In this document: positions 49,623 through 59,688 of the stretch, in pieces
How the letters are laid out: every line of letters begins with the position of its first letter
How positions within the stretch are numbered: position 1 is the first letter of the stretch
Source: an uncultured Acetatifactor sp.
Lineage (GTDB): Bacteria > Bacillota > Clostridia > Lachnospirales > Lachnospiraceae
NCBI GenBank assembly: GCA_910579755.1
Contig: CAJTVB010000011.1
Span: forward strand, 44,967-108,966
Direction: 5' to 3'
Length of the DNA stretch: 64,000 nt
The notes under the pieces: generated by a model
Database searches by the model: none
What the model saw: the letters and a program-made list of their open reading frames with translations, nothing else
Told to the model about the DNA's origin: nothing
Program-made: the position numbers and the translations under genes

Positions 49623-51766
49623 CCTTCCACCGTAAACTCCACTCTTCTGCTGAAGGTCTTTTCCTGCGTCTCTCCCGGAATCGTATTGCCCGCCTCGTCA
49701 ATGACAGGCTCCGAGGTCACTATATAAGTCATAGTTATGGTTCCGCCGGAGGATGTCATGCCGTGGTAATTGGCCGCCTGGGGAAAGCTGGAGGTAGTGG
49801 TCTCCAGCAATACTGTACCGTCATCCGTGGTCAGCTTGATCCTCACGTCGGTTCCGCCTACATAATCCGGGGCCTCCTCCACCGTGGGACCCTCGATATA
49901 GGCGTTGTACATATAGGTGTGGGCCTGGGCTCCCTTGCTGACCTTAATGTCGATCAGGGTTCCTTCCTCCACATAGGAGCCCTGAGAATAGCTTTGATAG
50001 CAGATCAGCCCCTCTTCATATTCCGTATTAAACACATAGGAGACGCTTCCCACCTCCAGTCCGGCTTCTACAATCTCCACTCTCCCGTCCATTTCGGTAT
50101 GTCCCATCAGATTCGGAACCCTCTTTTTCTGCTCCTCCGGCCCCTTGCTTACGGTAACCGTAATATTCGTTCCCGAAGGCACTCTATTGCCGGCATCAGG
50201 CATCTGGGACACCACAACACCTTCCTCCACGGTATCGGACCAGGTCTCCGCTCTGGTTACGGAAAATCCCATGGTCTCCAGACGGCTTTCCGCATCCTCA
50301 TAGGAAATTCCTGTCACCCCGGGCACTTCCAAACCTCTGGTTCCGGCGCTGGCAATGAGGGTCACCGTGCTGCCTGCCGGGATTTCGTCTCCCACTGCAA
50401 CATTGGCGCTGATAACCACACCGGCATCAATGGAATCCGATTCCTGATATTCCACCTGGCTCTTGATCCCCAGCCCCGCCAGTGTATTTCTGGCGTCTTC
50501 CACCATTTTTCCCTTTACATCCGGCATGGGAACAGCAGCTGTCTGCTCTCCGGATCCACTATCTGTTCCCTCGGAAACAAATGGACTGCCGGGATCCTCA
50601 TCATTGTTCATTCCCCGGAGCACCCTGGCCGCCACAAACACCACGATCCCTACAATCACCACCCCTACCAGAATCGCCAGCAGCGTGGTAAAACGCTCCA
50701 TCCGGGGGTTATAATCATATTCCTCGTCGTCCTCCTCGTCCGGATCCGAATCTTCCTCTTCATAATAGTGTTCTGCTTCGGACCGCAGACGCAGACCTTC
50801 TTCCCTTTCAACATTCTCCGCGCTTACGGCGTATTCCCTTGCCTCCTGATGAGCCGCCCGCCGCTTGATCTGTGCCCGGTCGCTGTCCGTGATCATCCGG
50901 GTTCCCCCTTCTACATCCGGATCATTCTGAACCACAAAATCTTCATCCGGGTTCATCAGCGACTGCTTCAGATCCGCGATCAGCTCCTGCATACTCTGAT
51001 ACCTTCGGTCAGCGGACTTCTGGCAGCACTTCAAAACAATGCTCTCCACGCTGGAAGGAATTTCCGGCACAAAATCCTTAGGAGAAGGCATTTCCTCCTG
51101 AATATGCTTGATAGCGATGGCCACGGTGGTCTCTCCGTTGAACGGAACCCTGCCTGTAAGCATCTCAAACAGCGTGACTCCCAGCGAGTAAACATCGCTC
51201 TTTTCGTCACTGTAACCGCCTCTGGCCTGTTCCGGGGACGTGTAATGCACAGATCCCATCACATTGGAGGTGATGGTATTGCTGGTGGCGGCCTTGGCAA
51301 TACCGAAATCCGTCACCTTCACCTTTCCTTCTCTGGATATAATAATGTTCTGAGGCTTGATATCTCTGTGGATAATATGGTTATTATGGGCCGCCTCAAT
51401 GCCCATGCTCACCTGTATCGCAATGCTTACGGCCTCCTTAAAGGACAACCGCGCTTTTTTTTCGATGTATTTTTTGAGGGTAATCCCCTCTACCAGTTCC
51501 ATGACGATATAGTAGATGCCGTTTTCCTCTCCCACATCGTACACATTCACAATATTCGGATGCATAAGCCCTGCTGCCGCCTGGGCCTCTATACGGAATT
51601 TTGACACAAAATTGGCATTCTCGCTGAATTCCTGCTTCAATATTTTTACTGCCACAAAACGGTTCAGCTTGTGACATTTCGCTTTATATACATCAGACAT
51701 GCCGCCGGTGCCGATCTTTTCCAATATCTCGTACCGATCTCCTATCATCATTCCAATTTTAATCAT
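49619..51766 (-). CDS. prkC: Ser/Thr protein kinase PrkC with PASTA domains
   Basis: Membrane kinase that senses muropeptides or lipid II; in Bacillus it triggers spore germination. The kinase domain (about 11-270) has Lys41 in VAVKIL, HRDIKPQN (133-140) and DFG (153-155). An acidic juxtamembrane segment (335-355) and one membrane helix (about 360-382) follow. Outside are three PASTA repeats (about 413-475, 477-540, 543-608) and a C-terminal Ig-like domain. 715 aa. Its 5' end overlaps prpC by 4 bp and its 3' end overlaps rsgA by 4 bp, so phosphatase, kinase and GTPase are translationally coupled. Confidence 0.96.
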   Translation of the reverse strand: MIKIGMMIGDRYEILEKIGTGGMSDVYKAKCHKLNRFVAVKILKQEFSENANFVSKFRIEAQAAAGLMHPNIVNVYDVGEENGIYYIVMELVEGITLKKYIEKKARLSFKEAVSIAIQVSMGIEAAHNNHIIHRDIKPQNIIISREGKVKVTDFGIAKAATSNTITSNVMGSVHYTSPEQARGGYSDEKSDVYSLGVTLFEMLTGRVPFNGETTVAIAIKHIQEEMPSPKDFVPEIPSSVESIVLKCCQKSADRRYQSMQELIADLKQSLMNPDEDFVVQNDPDVEGGTRMITDSDRAQIKRRAAHQEAREYAVSAENVEREEGLRLRSEAEHYYEEEDSDPDEEDDEEYDYNPRMERFTTLLAILVGVVIVGIVVFVAARVLRGMNNDEDPGSPFVSEGTDSGSGEQTAAVPMPDVKGKMVEDARNTLAGLGIKSQVEYQESDSIDAGVVISANVAVGDEIPAGSTVTLIASAGTRGLEVPGVTGISYEDAESRLETMGFSVTRAETWSDTVEEGVVVSQMPDAGNRVPSGTNITVTVSKGPEEQKKRVPNLMGHTEMDGRVEIVEAGLEVGSVSYVFNTEYEEGLICYQSYSQGSYVEEGTLIDIKVSKGAQAHTYMYNAYIEGPTVEEAPDYVGGTDVRIKLTTDDGTVLLETTTSSFPQAANYHGMTSSGGTITMTYIVTSEPVIDEAGNTIPGETQEKTFSRRVEFTVEG

Positions 51767-52554
51767 ACACGCTCTCCATTCCGATTAATATAATGGATAT
51801 TCCCGGATCCGCCGGCAGTTTCGTCGTCCTGAGGCTCGATCAAAATAACGCTGATATTATCCCTGCCGCCGTGTTCGTTGGCTGCGCGGACAAGCTCCTG
51901 GGCACCCTCCACAACATCTCTGGCCCCGTCCAGGATCATTCTGATCTCCTCGTCTTCCAGCATATTCGTCAGTCCGTCTGTACACATGAGGATCAGATCT
52001 CCCTCCCTGAGATCCACCGTAAAGAAATCCACCTTTACCGTGTCCTCTGCCCCCACTGCTCTGGTAATGATGTTTTTGTCGGGATGATTTCTGGCTTCCG
52101 CTCTCTCGATGCCGCCTCTGCGGACCATCTCCTCCACCCAGGAATGATCCCGGGTAATCTGGCGGATTTCTTTTCCGTTCGCCACATACAGCCGGCTGTC
52201 ACCCACATTGGCCACATGGAGCCGGCCTTCTGCGCAGACAGCTGCCACCACCGTTGTGCCCATGCCCTCCATCTCCGGAAGCCGGCCTGCGGTTTCCCAC
52301 ACCAGGGCGTTGGCCGCACTGATGGCCTCCCCCAGGATTTCCTCCGGGTTCTCTCCCCCGGATTCGGCGGCCCGCTCCACCATGGTTTCCACCGTAATCT
52401 TTGAGGCGTAATCCCCCGCATTGTGGCCTCCCATTCCGTCTGCCACTACAAATAAATTGGGCAAAGTCCCCACAGGCTGCTCAGAGGTATAGACAAAGTC
52501 CTGATTTAATTTTCTCTTTCTTCCAATATTGGTAATGGAAAATGTTTTGAGCAC
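51763..52554 (-). CDS. prpC: PP2C-type protein phosphatase PrpC/Stp
   Basis: Mn-dependent Ser/Thr phosphatase opposing PrkC. The 263-residue protein has the PP2C motifs RKLNQDF, VVADGMGGHNAGDYAS, VANVGDSRLYV, LMCTDGLTNML and GGRDNISVILI, with the metal-binding aspartates present. The start is the GTG at 52554, nine nt after GGAGG and two bp after the rlmN stop; a TTG six codons upstream overlaps that site. It overlaps prkC by 4 bp. Confidence 0.95.
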   Translation of the reverse strand: MLKTFSITNIGRKRKLNQDFVYTSEQPVGTLPNLFVVADGMGGHNAGDYASKITVETMVERAAESGGENPEEILGEAISAANALVWETAGRLPEMEGMGTTVVAAVCAEGRLHVANVGDSRLYVANGKEIRQITRDHSWVEEMVRRGGIERAEARNHPDKNIITRAVGAEDTVKVDFFTVDLREGDLILMCTDGLTNMLEDEEIRMILDGARDVVEGAQELVRAANEHGGRDNISVILIEPQDDETAGGSGNIHYINRNGERV

Positions 52555-52556
52555 GT

Positions 52557-53618
52557 TCAGTTTCCTCCACAATCCTGCAGGGTTCCGGCCCGCTCCCTGC
52601 GCCGCAGCTGGCCGCAGGCGCCGTCTATATCCCTGCCCATTTCCCTTCTAATAGTAACATTTATTTTGTTTTTTTCAAGTTTATTTTGAAATGCATAGAC
52701 CCTGTCCTTCTGGGACTGCACAAAATTCAGCTCCTTCACGGGGTTTACCGGAATCAGATTCACATGACAGTGAAGCGGCCCTGCCAGAGCAGTCAGTCCC
52801 TCTAAATCCTCCTCCGTATCATTGACCCCTGCCGCCAGGCTGTATTCAAAAGTGATCCTTCTGCCTGTGCGTTCAAAATAATAAGCGCAGGCTTCCATCA
52901 GCTCCCCAATGGAATAGCGGTTGGCCACAGGCATCAATCTGCGCCGCTTTTCGTCCGTCACCGCGTGAAGGGATAAGGCCAGAGTGATCTGAAGCCCCTC
53001 CTCCGCCAGCCGGCGCATCCGGGGAACAATGCCGCAGGTGGAAACAGTCACATTCCGCTGACTGATATGCAGGCCGTTTTCATCCGTAAGCATCCTTAAG
53101 AATACCAGCAGATTTTCGTAATTGTCCAGAGGCTCTCCCATTCCCATGACCACCACATTGGACACCCTCTCCCCGGTGATCCGCTGTATAGAATAGACCT
53201 GATCCAACATCTCCGAGGGTAAAAGATTTCTCTCCAGCCCGTCCAGAGTGGATGCACAGAAACGGCAGCCCATCCGGCAGCCCACCTGGGACGAGATACA
53301 GACACTGTTGCCGTGGCGGTACCGCATCCAGACGCTTTCCACCATTTGTCCGTCCCCAAGGCGAAATAAAAACTTTTTTGTCCCATCGATCCCTGACTCC
53401 TGAAGTTTTACGGTTTCCAGCCGGGTATAGGCGTATTGTCCTGCGCATTCCTCCCGGAAAGACTTGGGCAGATTTGTCATTTCATCAAAGCTCTGCGCCA
53501 GCTTAACATGCATCCACTGATACAGCTGTCCCGTCCGAAAGGCCTTCTCCCCCCTTGCGGCCATCTCCTCCCGCAACCGTTCCAGAGGCATCGATTTGAT
53601 ATCCTTCTTTTCCTCCAT
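52557..53618 (-). CDS. rlmN: Dual-specificity rRNA/tRNA methyltransferase RlmN
   Basis: Radical SAM enzyme that forms 2-methyladenosine at A2503 of 23S rRNA and in tRNA. It shows the cluster motif VGCRMGCRFCAS (CxxxCxxC), VVVMGMGEPLDNYEN, LSLHAVTDEKRRRLMP and a C-terminal cysteine in DIDGACGQLR, which forms the mechanistic disulfide. The ATG at 53618 (353 aa) has AGGAG seven nt upstream; the frame is open a further 27 codons without a start signal. It lies between rsmB and prpC. Confidence 0.96.
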   Translation of the reverse strand: MEEKKDIKSMPLERLREEMAARGEKAFRTGQLYQWMHVKLAQSFDEMTNLPKSFREECAGQYAYTRLETVKLQESGIDGTKKFLFRLGDGQMVESVWMRYRHGNSVCISSQVGCRMGCRFCASTLDGLERNLLPSEMLDQVYSIQRITGERVSNVVVMGMGEPLDNYENLLVFLRMLTDENGLHISQRNVTVSTCGIVPRMRRLAEEGLQITLALSLHAVTDEKRRRLMPVANRYSIGELMEACAYYFERTGRRITFEYSLAAGVNDTEEDLEGLTALAGPLHCHVNLIPVNPVKELNFVQSQKDRVYAFQNKLEKNKINVTIRREMGRDIDGACGQLRRRERAGTLQDCGGN

Positions 53619-53708
53619 AACCACTCTCCTGGGCCTGTCCGGGCCTTTTTCCCGCAAATTCAACCGCGCTGCCCCCGGACCCTTTCCGGGCGTCTGCAAT
53701 CTGCGTGC

Positions 53709-55142
53709 TTATTTCCTGCAAAACAGCGCAATAAAAAAACCGTCTGATTCCATATATCCCGGAAGCAGCTGTATACAGGCCGCTTTTTCCTTATCACTCA
53801 GCTTTGTACCCGTTTCCCCAGCCGCCCCTTTGTTTTGTTCAAGGAGCTCTTCCAGACGGCGTTTCTGCTCCAAAAGCCCGGAGGGAAGCCTGTCCTCCAG
53901 GGACACTGGCGCAAATTCCGGCAGGGAAGCAATAAATCGTACCATTTCTTCGTTTTCAACCCTGTTTATGGTACAGGTACTGTAGGCCAGGGTTCCTCCC
54001 GGCTTTACCAGCCGGCCTGCACAGCGGACGATATCCCGCTGAAGCTCTCTCAGCGCCTCCAGGCCTTCAGGCGTCACGCGATACTTAATATCACGCTTCT
54101 TTCCGATGACTCCCAGCCCCGAACAGGGCACATCCAGCAGTACCACGTCTGCCGTTCCCTGAAGGCTTTCGTCGAATTCTCTCCCGTCAAAAACCTGCAC
54201 CTCTATGTTCCCGGTGCCCATGCGGGCTATGTTTTCCCGGATCAGATCCGCCTTTTCTTCCGATATATCCCGGGCCAGCACCCGGGCGGCCTTTTCTGCG
54301 GCAAGAATGCTTTTTCCTCCCGGCGCGGCACATACGTCAATCACAAAATCATCTTTTCCGATGCCGGCGGCCTCCACTGCCAGGGCGGAGCTCACATCCT
54401 GAACCGTAAGCTCTCCACTGGCAAACCCCGGCAGGGAATTCATTCCCCCCGCCATGCCGTCCTTCGGTCCGGACTCCAGAAAGTACATATAGGGCAGATA
54501 TGCGCTCTGCCTCAGCACCGCTCCCGTCCTGCGCAGGCTGTCGAGGAGCTCTTCCCTCCGGTTCCCGGACAGGTCCGTGCGAAAACGCAGGCAGACCGGA
54601 TGGATCTCCATCAGTCCTCCTAAAAGTGTTTCCGTTATTTCTATTCCATATTCATCCAGCCAAAGCCTTACCAGCCATTCCGGCATGGAATACTTTACCG
54701 ACAAAAAGCGGATAGGCTCCTGATCCCGGCGGGGAAGCGGCAGAGCATTCTTCTCCCTGGATATGGTCCGCAGAACGCCGTTCACAAAGCCCCGCAGATT
54801 CCGAAAGCCTCTTTTTGCCGCCAGCTTACAGGCCTCGTCACAGACCGCCCTGTCGGGAACGGAATCCATGCAGCACAGCTGATAGACGCTCATCCGCAGA
54901 AGGCACCGGATCAGAGGCTTCATTTTTTTCGGGGGAAGGGAGGAATAGCTTTCCAAATAGTAATCCAGCTCCAGCCTTCTCTCCACGGTTCCCTCTACCA
55001 CCCGCTTGAAAAAGGCTCTGTCCCGGGCCGGCAAAAAAGCATATTTGTCCAGAACAGCCCTCACCAGATGATGGGAGTATTCGTCACTCTTTTCCAGCAC
55101 AAGCAACGCATCCAGGGCAATCTCTCTAATATTTTCCGCCAC
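53709..55142 (-). CDS. rsmB: 16S rRNA (cytosine-967 C5)-methyltransferase RsmB
   Basis: The 477-residue protein has an N-terminal NusB-like RNA-binding domain (ALDALLVLEKSDEYSHHLV, DRAVCDEACKLAAKRGFRN) and a NOL1/Nop2/Sun methyltransferase domain with VCAAPGGKSILAAE (SAM loop), LLDVPCSGLGVIGKK and AYSTCTINRVENEE; both catalytic cysteines are present. It lies 2 bp after the stop of the metallopeptidase gene. Confidence 0.95.
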   Translation of the reverse strand: MAENIREIALDALLVLEKSDEYSHHLVRAVLDKYAFLPARDRAFFKRVVEGTVERRLELDYYLESYSSLPPKKMKPLIRCLLRMSVYQLCCMDSVPDRAVCDEACKLAAKRGFRNLRGFVNGVLRTISREKNALPLPRRDQEPIRFLSVKYSMPEWLVRLWLDEYGIEITETLLGGLMEIHPVCLRFRTDLSGNRREELLDSLRRTGAVLRQSAYLPYMYFLESGPKDGMAGGMNSLPGFASGELTVQDVSSALAVEAAGIGKDDFVIDVCAAPGGKSILAAEKAARVLARDISEEKADLIRENIARMGTGNIEVQVFDGREFDESLQGTADVVLLDVPCSGLGVIGKKRDIKYRVTPEGLEALRELQRDIVRCAGRLVKPGGTLAYSTCTINRVENEEMVRFIASLPEFAPVSLEDRLPSGLLEQKRRLEELLEQNKGAAGETGTKLSDKEKAACIQLLPGYMESDGFFIALFCRK

Positions 55143-55144
55143 GG

Positions 55145-55852
55145 TCAGTCACTCCTCCTGCGATTTCCTCCGAACAGGATCAGCAGCCTCAAAAATTGTA
55201 GAATCATGGATAAAGCCGCCGCTACGTAGGTAAAGGCCGCGGCGGTCAGCACCTTTTTACAGCCGTTTTTTTCCTCCGAGGTAAGCAGCCCGTACTGATC
55301 CACCTTTGCCACCGCCCGGGTGGAGGCATTGAATTCCACCGGCAGCGTCACCAGCTGAAAGACGACACCCACGCTGAAGGCGATAAGTCCGATCTGAATC
55401 AGCAGCTGGTTCCAGCTCAGGATTACCCCCAGGATAATAATGGGAAAGCCCAGATTGCTGCAGATATTCGCGGCAGGAACAATGGCACTGCGAACCGTCA
55501 GCGGCACATACTGCTTTGCGTGCTGAATGGCATGCCCGCACTCATGCGCCGCCACCCCCACCGCCGTGACGGTAGCTTCATTAAAATTTTCATAGGAAAG
55601 CCGCACGGTATTGGTCCTGGGATCATAATGATCTCCCTGTCCGGAGCGCAGACATTCCACCTTCACCTGATACAGTCCCTCACTGTCCAGGATCCGCCTG
55701 GCTGCTTCTCCTCCGGTGATCCCTCTGGAATTGCCCACCCGGCGGTACTTATTCATGGTAGAATTCACGATCATGCTGGCAGCCCCGCAGATCAGCACCC
55801 CGATCAGCACCAGAATATACGTGGGATCCCAATAATAATAAAACATCGGCAT
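55145..55852 (-). CDS. Zinc metallopeptidase, YugP family
   Basis: A 235-residue membrane protein with an N-terminal helix (YILVLIGVLICGAASMIV), the HExxH-type motif GVAAHECGHAIQHAKQY, and two further hydrophobic segments (FPIIILGVILSWNQLLIQI and AAFTYVAAALSMILQFL). It matches the YugP (DUF2268-like zinc protease) family, whose substrate is unknown. An HECGH core is present, so the two histidines and Glu needed for zinc catalysis are retained. It sits between fmt (7 bp) and rsmB (2 bp), an insertion into this operon that is usual in Lachnospiraceae, by memory. Confidence 0.9.
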   Translation of the reverse strand: MPMFYYYWDPTYILVLIGVLICGAASMIVNSTMNKYRRVGNSRGITGGEAARRILDSEGLYQVKVECLRSGQGDHYDPRTNTVRLSYENFNEATVTAVGVAAHECGHAIQHAKQYVPLTVRSAIVPAANICSNLGFPIIILGVILSWNQLLIQIGLIAFSVGVVFQLVTLPVEFNASTRAVAKVDQYGLLTSEEKNGCKKVLTAAAFTYVAAALSMILQFLRLLILFGGNRRRSD

Positions 55853-55859
55853 AATATTG

Positions 55860-56807
55860 TTACTCCTTTCCTTTTCCCAGAATCTCTCCGGGGTGCATTC
55901 TCACCCCCAGCAGAAATTCATGGGCCGTCATTCTCTTTTTTCCTTCCAGCTGAAGCTCCAGAATGCGAAGCGCCCCCGTCCCGGCAGCCACCGTTACCGC
56001 ATCCTTTTCCACCTGCAGGATCTCGCCCGGTCTGCGCAGCGCATCCCCGTCGGTCTCCACCGGCTCCGCCTTCCATATTTTCAGCTGCTTCTCATGATAA
56101 GCGGTGTAAGCGCTGGGCCAGGGCGTCATTGCCCGGATCAGGCGGTCTAATGTCTTCGCATCCCTGGAAAAGTCCACCTCCCCCATCTCCTTTCGGATCA
56201 GAGAGGCATAGCAGCTTTCCGTATCATCCTGCTTCCTCTGCTCCAGCTTCCCCTGTTTCAGAAGCTCCAAAGCCTCCGTCACGGCCTCTCCTCCAAGCAG
56301 GGCAAGCTTATCCTGAAGGGATGCATAATCGTCCTTTGGGGCAATGGAAAGCTCCTTTTGATACAAAATATCTCCCGTATCGATCCCTGCGTCCATCTGC
56401 ATAATAGTGATCCCGGTCTTATCCTGCCCGTCCAGAATCACATGCTGGATAGGGGACGCTCCCCGGTACCGGGGCAGCAACGATGCATGAATGTTCAGGC
56501 AGCCATATTCGGGAATGTCCAGAATCTCCTGTGACAGAATCTGTCCGAAGGCAGCAACCACATACACCTGGGCCGGATATCTCTTCAGCTCCTCCACTGC
56601 GCCGGGTTCCCTGATCCGCCGGGGCTGCAGTACCGCAATGCCCTGCTCCAGGGCACATACCTTTACCGGCGGCGGGATCAGCTCCCTGCTTCTTCCTCTG
56701 GCCTTGTCCGGCTGTGTGACCACGGCAGTAATCTCATGACCTGCACGAATCAGCGCCTTCAGGGCCGTGGCCGCATAGTCAGGCGTCCCCATAAAAACAA
56801 TCTTCAT
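55860..56807 (-). CDS. fmt: Methionyl-tRNA formyltransferase
   Basis: Formylates initiator Met-tRNA using 10-formyl-THF. The 315-residue protein has MKIVFMGTPDYAATAL, the catalytic NIHASLLPRYRGASPIQ (Asn, His, SLLP loop) and MQMDAGIDTGDIL, with the C-terminal OB-like tRNA-binding domain (AEPVETDGDALRRPGEILQ). It starts 12 bp after def, giving the conserved def-fmt pair that adds and removes the formyl group. Confidence 0.97.
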   Translation of the reverse strand: MKIVFMGTPDYAATALKALIRAGHEITAVVTQPDKARGRSRELIPPPVKVCALEQGIAVLQPRRIREPGAVEELKRYPAQVYVVAAFGQILSQEILDIPEYGCLNIHASLLPRYRGASPIQHVILDGQDKTGITIMQMDAGIDTGDILYQKELSIAPKDDYASLQDKLALLGGEAVTEALELLKQGKLEQRKQDDTESCYASLIRKEMGEVDFSRDAKTLDRLIRAMTPWPSAYTAYHEKQLKIWKAEPVETDGDALRRPGEILQVEKDAVTVAAGTGALRILELQLEGKKRMTAHEFLLGVRMHPGEILGKGKE

Positions 56808-56819
56808 ATCCGCATCCTC

Positions 56820-57302
56820 TCATTCTTCCTCGTCATCATCGGCGCTCACATCCTGCAGAGGACCTTCCACCTTCTCCACATACAGATGGCCGTCCAGATG
56901 ATCCACCTCATGGCAGATGGCCCTGGCCAGAAGCTCCGTTCCCTCCAGCTCTGTCTCCTTCATATTCACATCCAGAGCTACGGCCTTTACATAATTGGGC
57001 CTGGTGACCTGGCCCGATTTTCCCGGCACGCTTAAACAGCCCTCCTGCCCGGTCTGCTCTCCGCTGGTCTCCACAATCCTGGGATTGATCAAAATATGGG
57101 GATCCTCCCCCGTTACATCGATGACCACAATCCGCTTCAGAACCCCCACCTGAGGCGCCGCCAGGCCCACACCATTGGCCTCATACATTGTCTCCAGCAT
57201 GTCCCCAATCAATTCCCTGATCCGCGGAGTCATCTCCGTCACTTCCCTCGCTTTTTTTGTGAGCACTTCCTCTCCGATCTCCCGTATGTTTCTGATCGCC
57301 AT
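56820..57302 (-). CDS. def: Peptide deformylase
   Basis: Iron/zinc hydrolase that removes the N-formyl group from nascent proteins; target of actinonin. The 160-residue type I enzyme has all three motifs: GVGLAAPQVGV, EGCLSVPG (metal cysteine) and HEVDHLDGHL (metal histidines and catalytic Glu). The acidic tail is DVSADDDEEE. It lies between priA (82 bp) and fmt (12 bp). Confidence 0.97.
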   Translation of the reverse strand: MAIRNIREIGEEVLTKKAREVTEMTPRIRELIGDMLETMYEANGVGLAAPQVGVLKRIVVIDVTGEDPHILINPRIVETSGEQTGQEGCLSVPGKSGQVTRPNYVKAVALDVNMKETELEGTELLARAICHEVDHLDGHLYVEKVEGPLQDVSADDDEEE

Positions 57303-57384
57303 TTCTGATCTCTCCTTCTATACAATTTATTATGCTGTCCCGGGTTTCCCGAGGCTTTGCTTTTCCCGGCTTCCAAACCTGCCT

Positions 57385-59622
57385 CTACAGCGTATTCATA
57401 GGGTCAAAATCAAATTGCACCGTCTCATAAAGAGGCTGCATTGACTGGATTTTTTCCTCCAGAAAATCCTTTGCTTTTATCAGTTTACCATATTCTGCTG
57501 ATTTAATATAGAATACAAATCTAAAAATATCGTTAATTCTGGTGATGGAGGCCGGCGCCGGACCGATAATCTGCAGTTTTACCGGCCCGATCCCGTACTC
57601 CTTCACCGCCTCCGCCAGCATCCCGGCAAGTCTTCCTCCCCGCTCTTCTTCCCTGGAAAAAATCTGCACGGCCAGCATGTGGGCCGCAGGGGGGTAGCCC
57701 ATCATTTCCCGGTACAGGATTTCCTCCTCATAAAATCCGGCGTAGTCCTGGGCCGCCGCATGGACCACCGCATAGTGCTCCGGCTGATAGGTCTGGATCA
57801 CCGCCTCTCCCGGGAGCGTTCCGCGGCCCGCCCTGCCCACCGCCTGTGTCAACAGCTGGAAGGTCCGCTCCGCCGCCCGATAATTTCCGGCCCCCAAAGA
57901 CAGATCCGCCGCCAGCACTCCTGCCAGAGTCACTTTGGGAAAATCGTGACCCTTTACGATCATCTGTGTACCAATCAGCACATCCGCCTCTTCGTTGGCA
58001 AAGGCCGATAATATTTTTTCATAGCTCTCCTTGGTCCTTGTGGTATCCGCATCCATCCGCAGGGTCCGCACTCCCGGAAACATCTCCTTCAGCTTCTCCT
58101 CGATCTGCTGAGTGCCCGCCCGAAAGCCCCCGATAAAGCCGGAGCCGCACACAGGGCAGGCGCTGACCCGGGGCTGGCTGTAGCCGCAGTAATGGCAGAT
58201 CAGCCTGCCGTTTTTATGTTCCGACAGCGACACATCACAGTGTGGACATTTCATCACATGACCGCAGGACCGGCAGGAAATGAATCCGGCATAGCCTCTT
58301 CTGTTCAGAAAAAGAATGCTTTGCTCTCCTCTTTCCAGTCGGTCTGTCAAAAGCTCCTGAAGCCTTCTGCTGAATATGGAGCGGTTCCCCTCCTTCAGCT
58401 CCTGGCGCAGATCCACAATGCTGACGGCGGGCAGCCGGCCTCCCGTAAGCCTCCTGGAGAGGGTAAACAGCCTGTACTCACCCTTCTGCGCCCGGTAATA
58501 GGCCTCCAGAGAGGGCGTGGCCGACCCCAGAACCACACTGGCCCTGTGCAGTCTGGCAACCTCCAGCGCCGTCTCTCTGGCATGGTATTTGGGTGAAGCC
58601 TCGCTTTTATAGCTTCCCTCGTGCTCTTCGTCTATAACGATGACGCCGATATTGGGAAAGGGGGTAAACAGCGCCGACCTTGGGCCGATGATCACATCGA
58701 TCTCACCGTTTTTCGCCCTCTGACACTGATCATATTTTTCTCCCGAAGACAATGTCGAGTTCATGACGCTGACCCTGTCTCCAAAGCGCCTGTAAAAACG
58801 AAGCAGGGTCTGATAGGTCAGCGCGATCTCCGGAATCAGCACCACTGCCTGTCTGCCCCTGGCCCTCATCTCCTGGATAATCCCCATATACACTTCTGTC
58901 TTTCCGCTTCCGGTGATTCCATGGATCAGATAAGTACCCGGATTTCCCTGATCATATTCCTCCATCACCGTCTCCACGATCCGCCTCTGGTCCTCACTCA
59001 GAGAATTCTTGTGCTCCTCCTGCTCCTCAAGCTTCACCGGATTACGGAAATCGGACCTGCTCACCACCCTGAGCGCTCCGGCTGTTTCCAGGCTTTTGAT
59101 AGTCTGGCCCGACACACCCAGCTTCCCCGTGACCCACTCATAAGGAAGGCTTTCCTGCTCTGCCAGCTCCCTGAGCAGCCGTTCCTTTGCCACCTGCTTT
59201 TTTCGCCTGCTCTCTCCAAGCAGTGACAAAATCTCTTCCCTGCCCATATTCCGCCGAATGGTTCTGTGTTCCAGCTTTTTTACACTCTGCTTTGCCGGGA
59301 GCACTGTCTTCAGAGCCTGGATCATGGTGGATCCGTAATTTTTCCGGATCCACCCGGCCAGCGACATCATTTTATCCTCCACGCTGACGCCATCCCTTAC
59401 AATCCCCTGAATTTCCTTCGTCCTTTCGGGATCAAATTTGCATTCTTCTCCCAGCCCTACCACATATCCCTTTACCGGCTTATTTCCATTGCCGAAGGGC
59501 ACCTTTACACACATCCCTGTCTCCAGCCGTTCCCGGAACCCTTCCGGAACCCTGTACTGAAACGGCCTATCCAGTTTTTCATGAGAGATATCCACTATGA
59601 TATCCGCGTACAGCTCCTTCAC
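57385..59622 (-). CDS. priA: Primosomal replication restart helicase PriA
   Basis: A superfamily 2 DNA helicase that reloads the replisome at collapsed forks. The 745-residue protein starts with the 3'-DNA binding domain (YADIIVDISHEKLDRPFQY), then the helicase with Walker A HGITGSGKTEVYM, DEEHEGSYK and GSATPSLEAYYRAQ, the zinc clusters CRSCGH, CPHCDVSL, CHYCG and CPVCGSG, and the SF2 C-terminal half (DVLIGTQMIVKGHDFPKVTL). It is probably the first gene of the nine-gene operon that ends at the rsgA terminator. Confidence 0.97.
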   Translation of the reverse strand: MKELYADIIVDISHEKLDRPFQYRVPEGFRERLETGMCVKVPFGNGNKPVKGYVVGLGEECKFDPERTKEIQGIVRDGVSVEDKMMSLAGWIRKNYGSTMIQALKTVLPAKQSVKKLEHRTIRRNMGREEILSLLGESRRKKQVAKERLLRELAEQESLPYEWVTGKLGVSGQTIKSLETAGALRVVSRSDFRNPVKLEEQEEHKNSLSEDQRRIVETVMEEYDQGNPGTYLIHGITGSGKTEVYMGIIQEMRARGRQAVVLIPEIALTYQTLLRFYRRFGDRVSVMNSTLSSGEKYDQCQRAKNGEIDVIIGPRSALFTPFPNIGVIVIDEEHEGSYKSEASPKYHARETALEVARLHRASVVLGSATPSLEAYYRAQKGEYRLFTLSRRLTGGRLPAVSIVDLRQELKEGNRSIFSRRLQELLTDRLERGEQSILFLNRRGYAGFISCRSCGHVMKCPHCDVSLSEHKNGRLICHYCGYSQPRVSACPVCGSGFIGGFRAGTQQIEEKLKEMFPGVRTLRMDADTTRTKESYEKILSAFANEEADVLIGTQMIVKGHDFPKVTLAGVLAADLSLGAGNYRAAERTFQLLTQAVGRAGRGTLPGEAVIQTYQPEHYAVVHAAAQDYAGFYEEEILYREMMGYPPAAHMLAVQIFSREEERGGRLAGMLAEAVKEYGIGPVKLQIIGPAPASITRINDIFRFVFYIKSAEYGKLIKAKDFLEEKIQSMQPLYETVQFDFDPMNTL

Positions 59623-59688
59623 CTTTTCCCCATACCTTTCCTTTGGCTTTCGTTTTTCCGGGGAAGCGCCGATTGGTTGATTGCTTCC

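Noticed and set aside
49763..51604. A 613-codon plus-strand open frame opposite prkC
   Set aside because: It is an antisense shadow created by codon bias of the kinase gene; its translation is His/Arg-rich with no recognisable domain.
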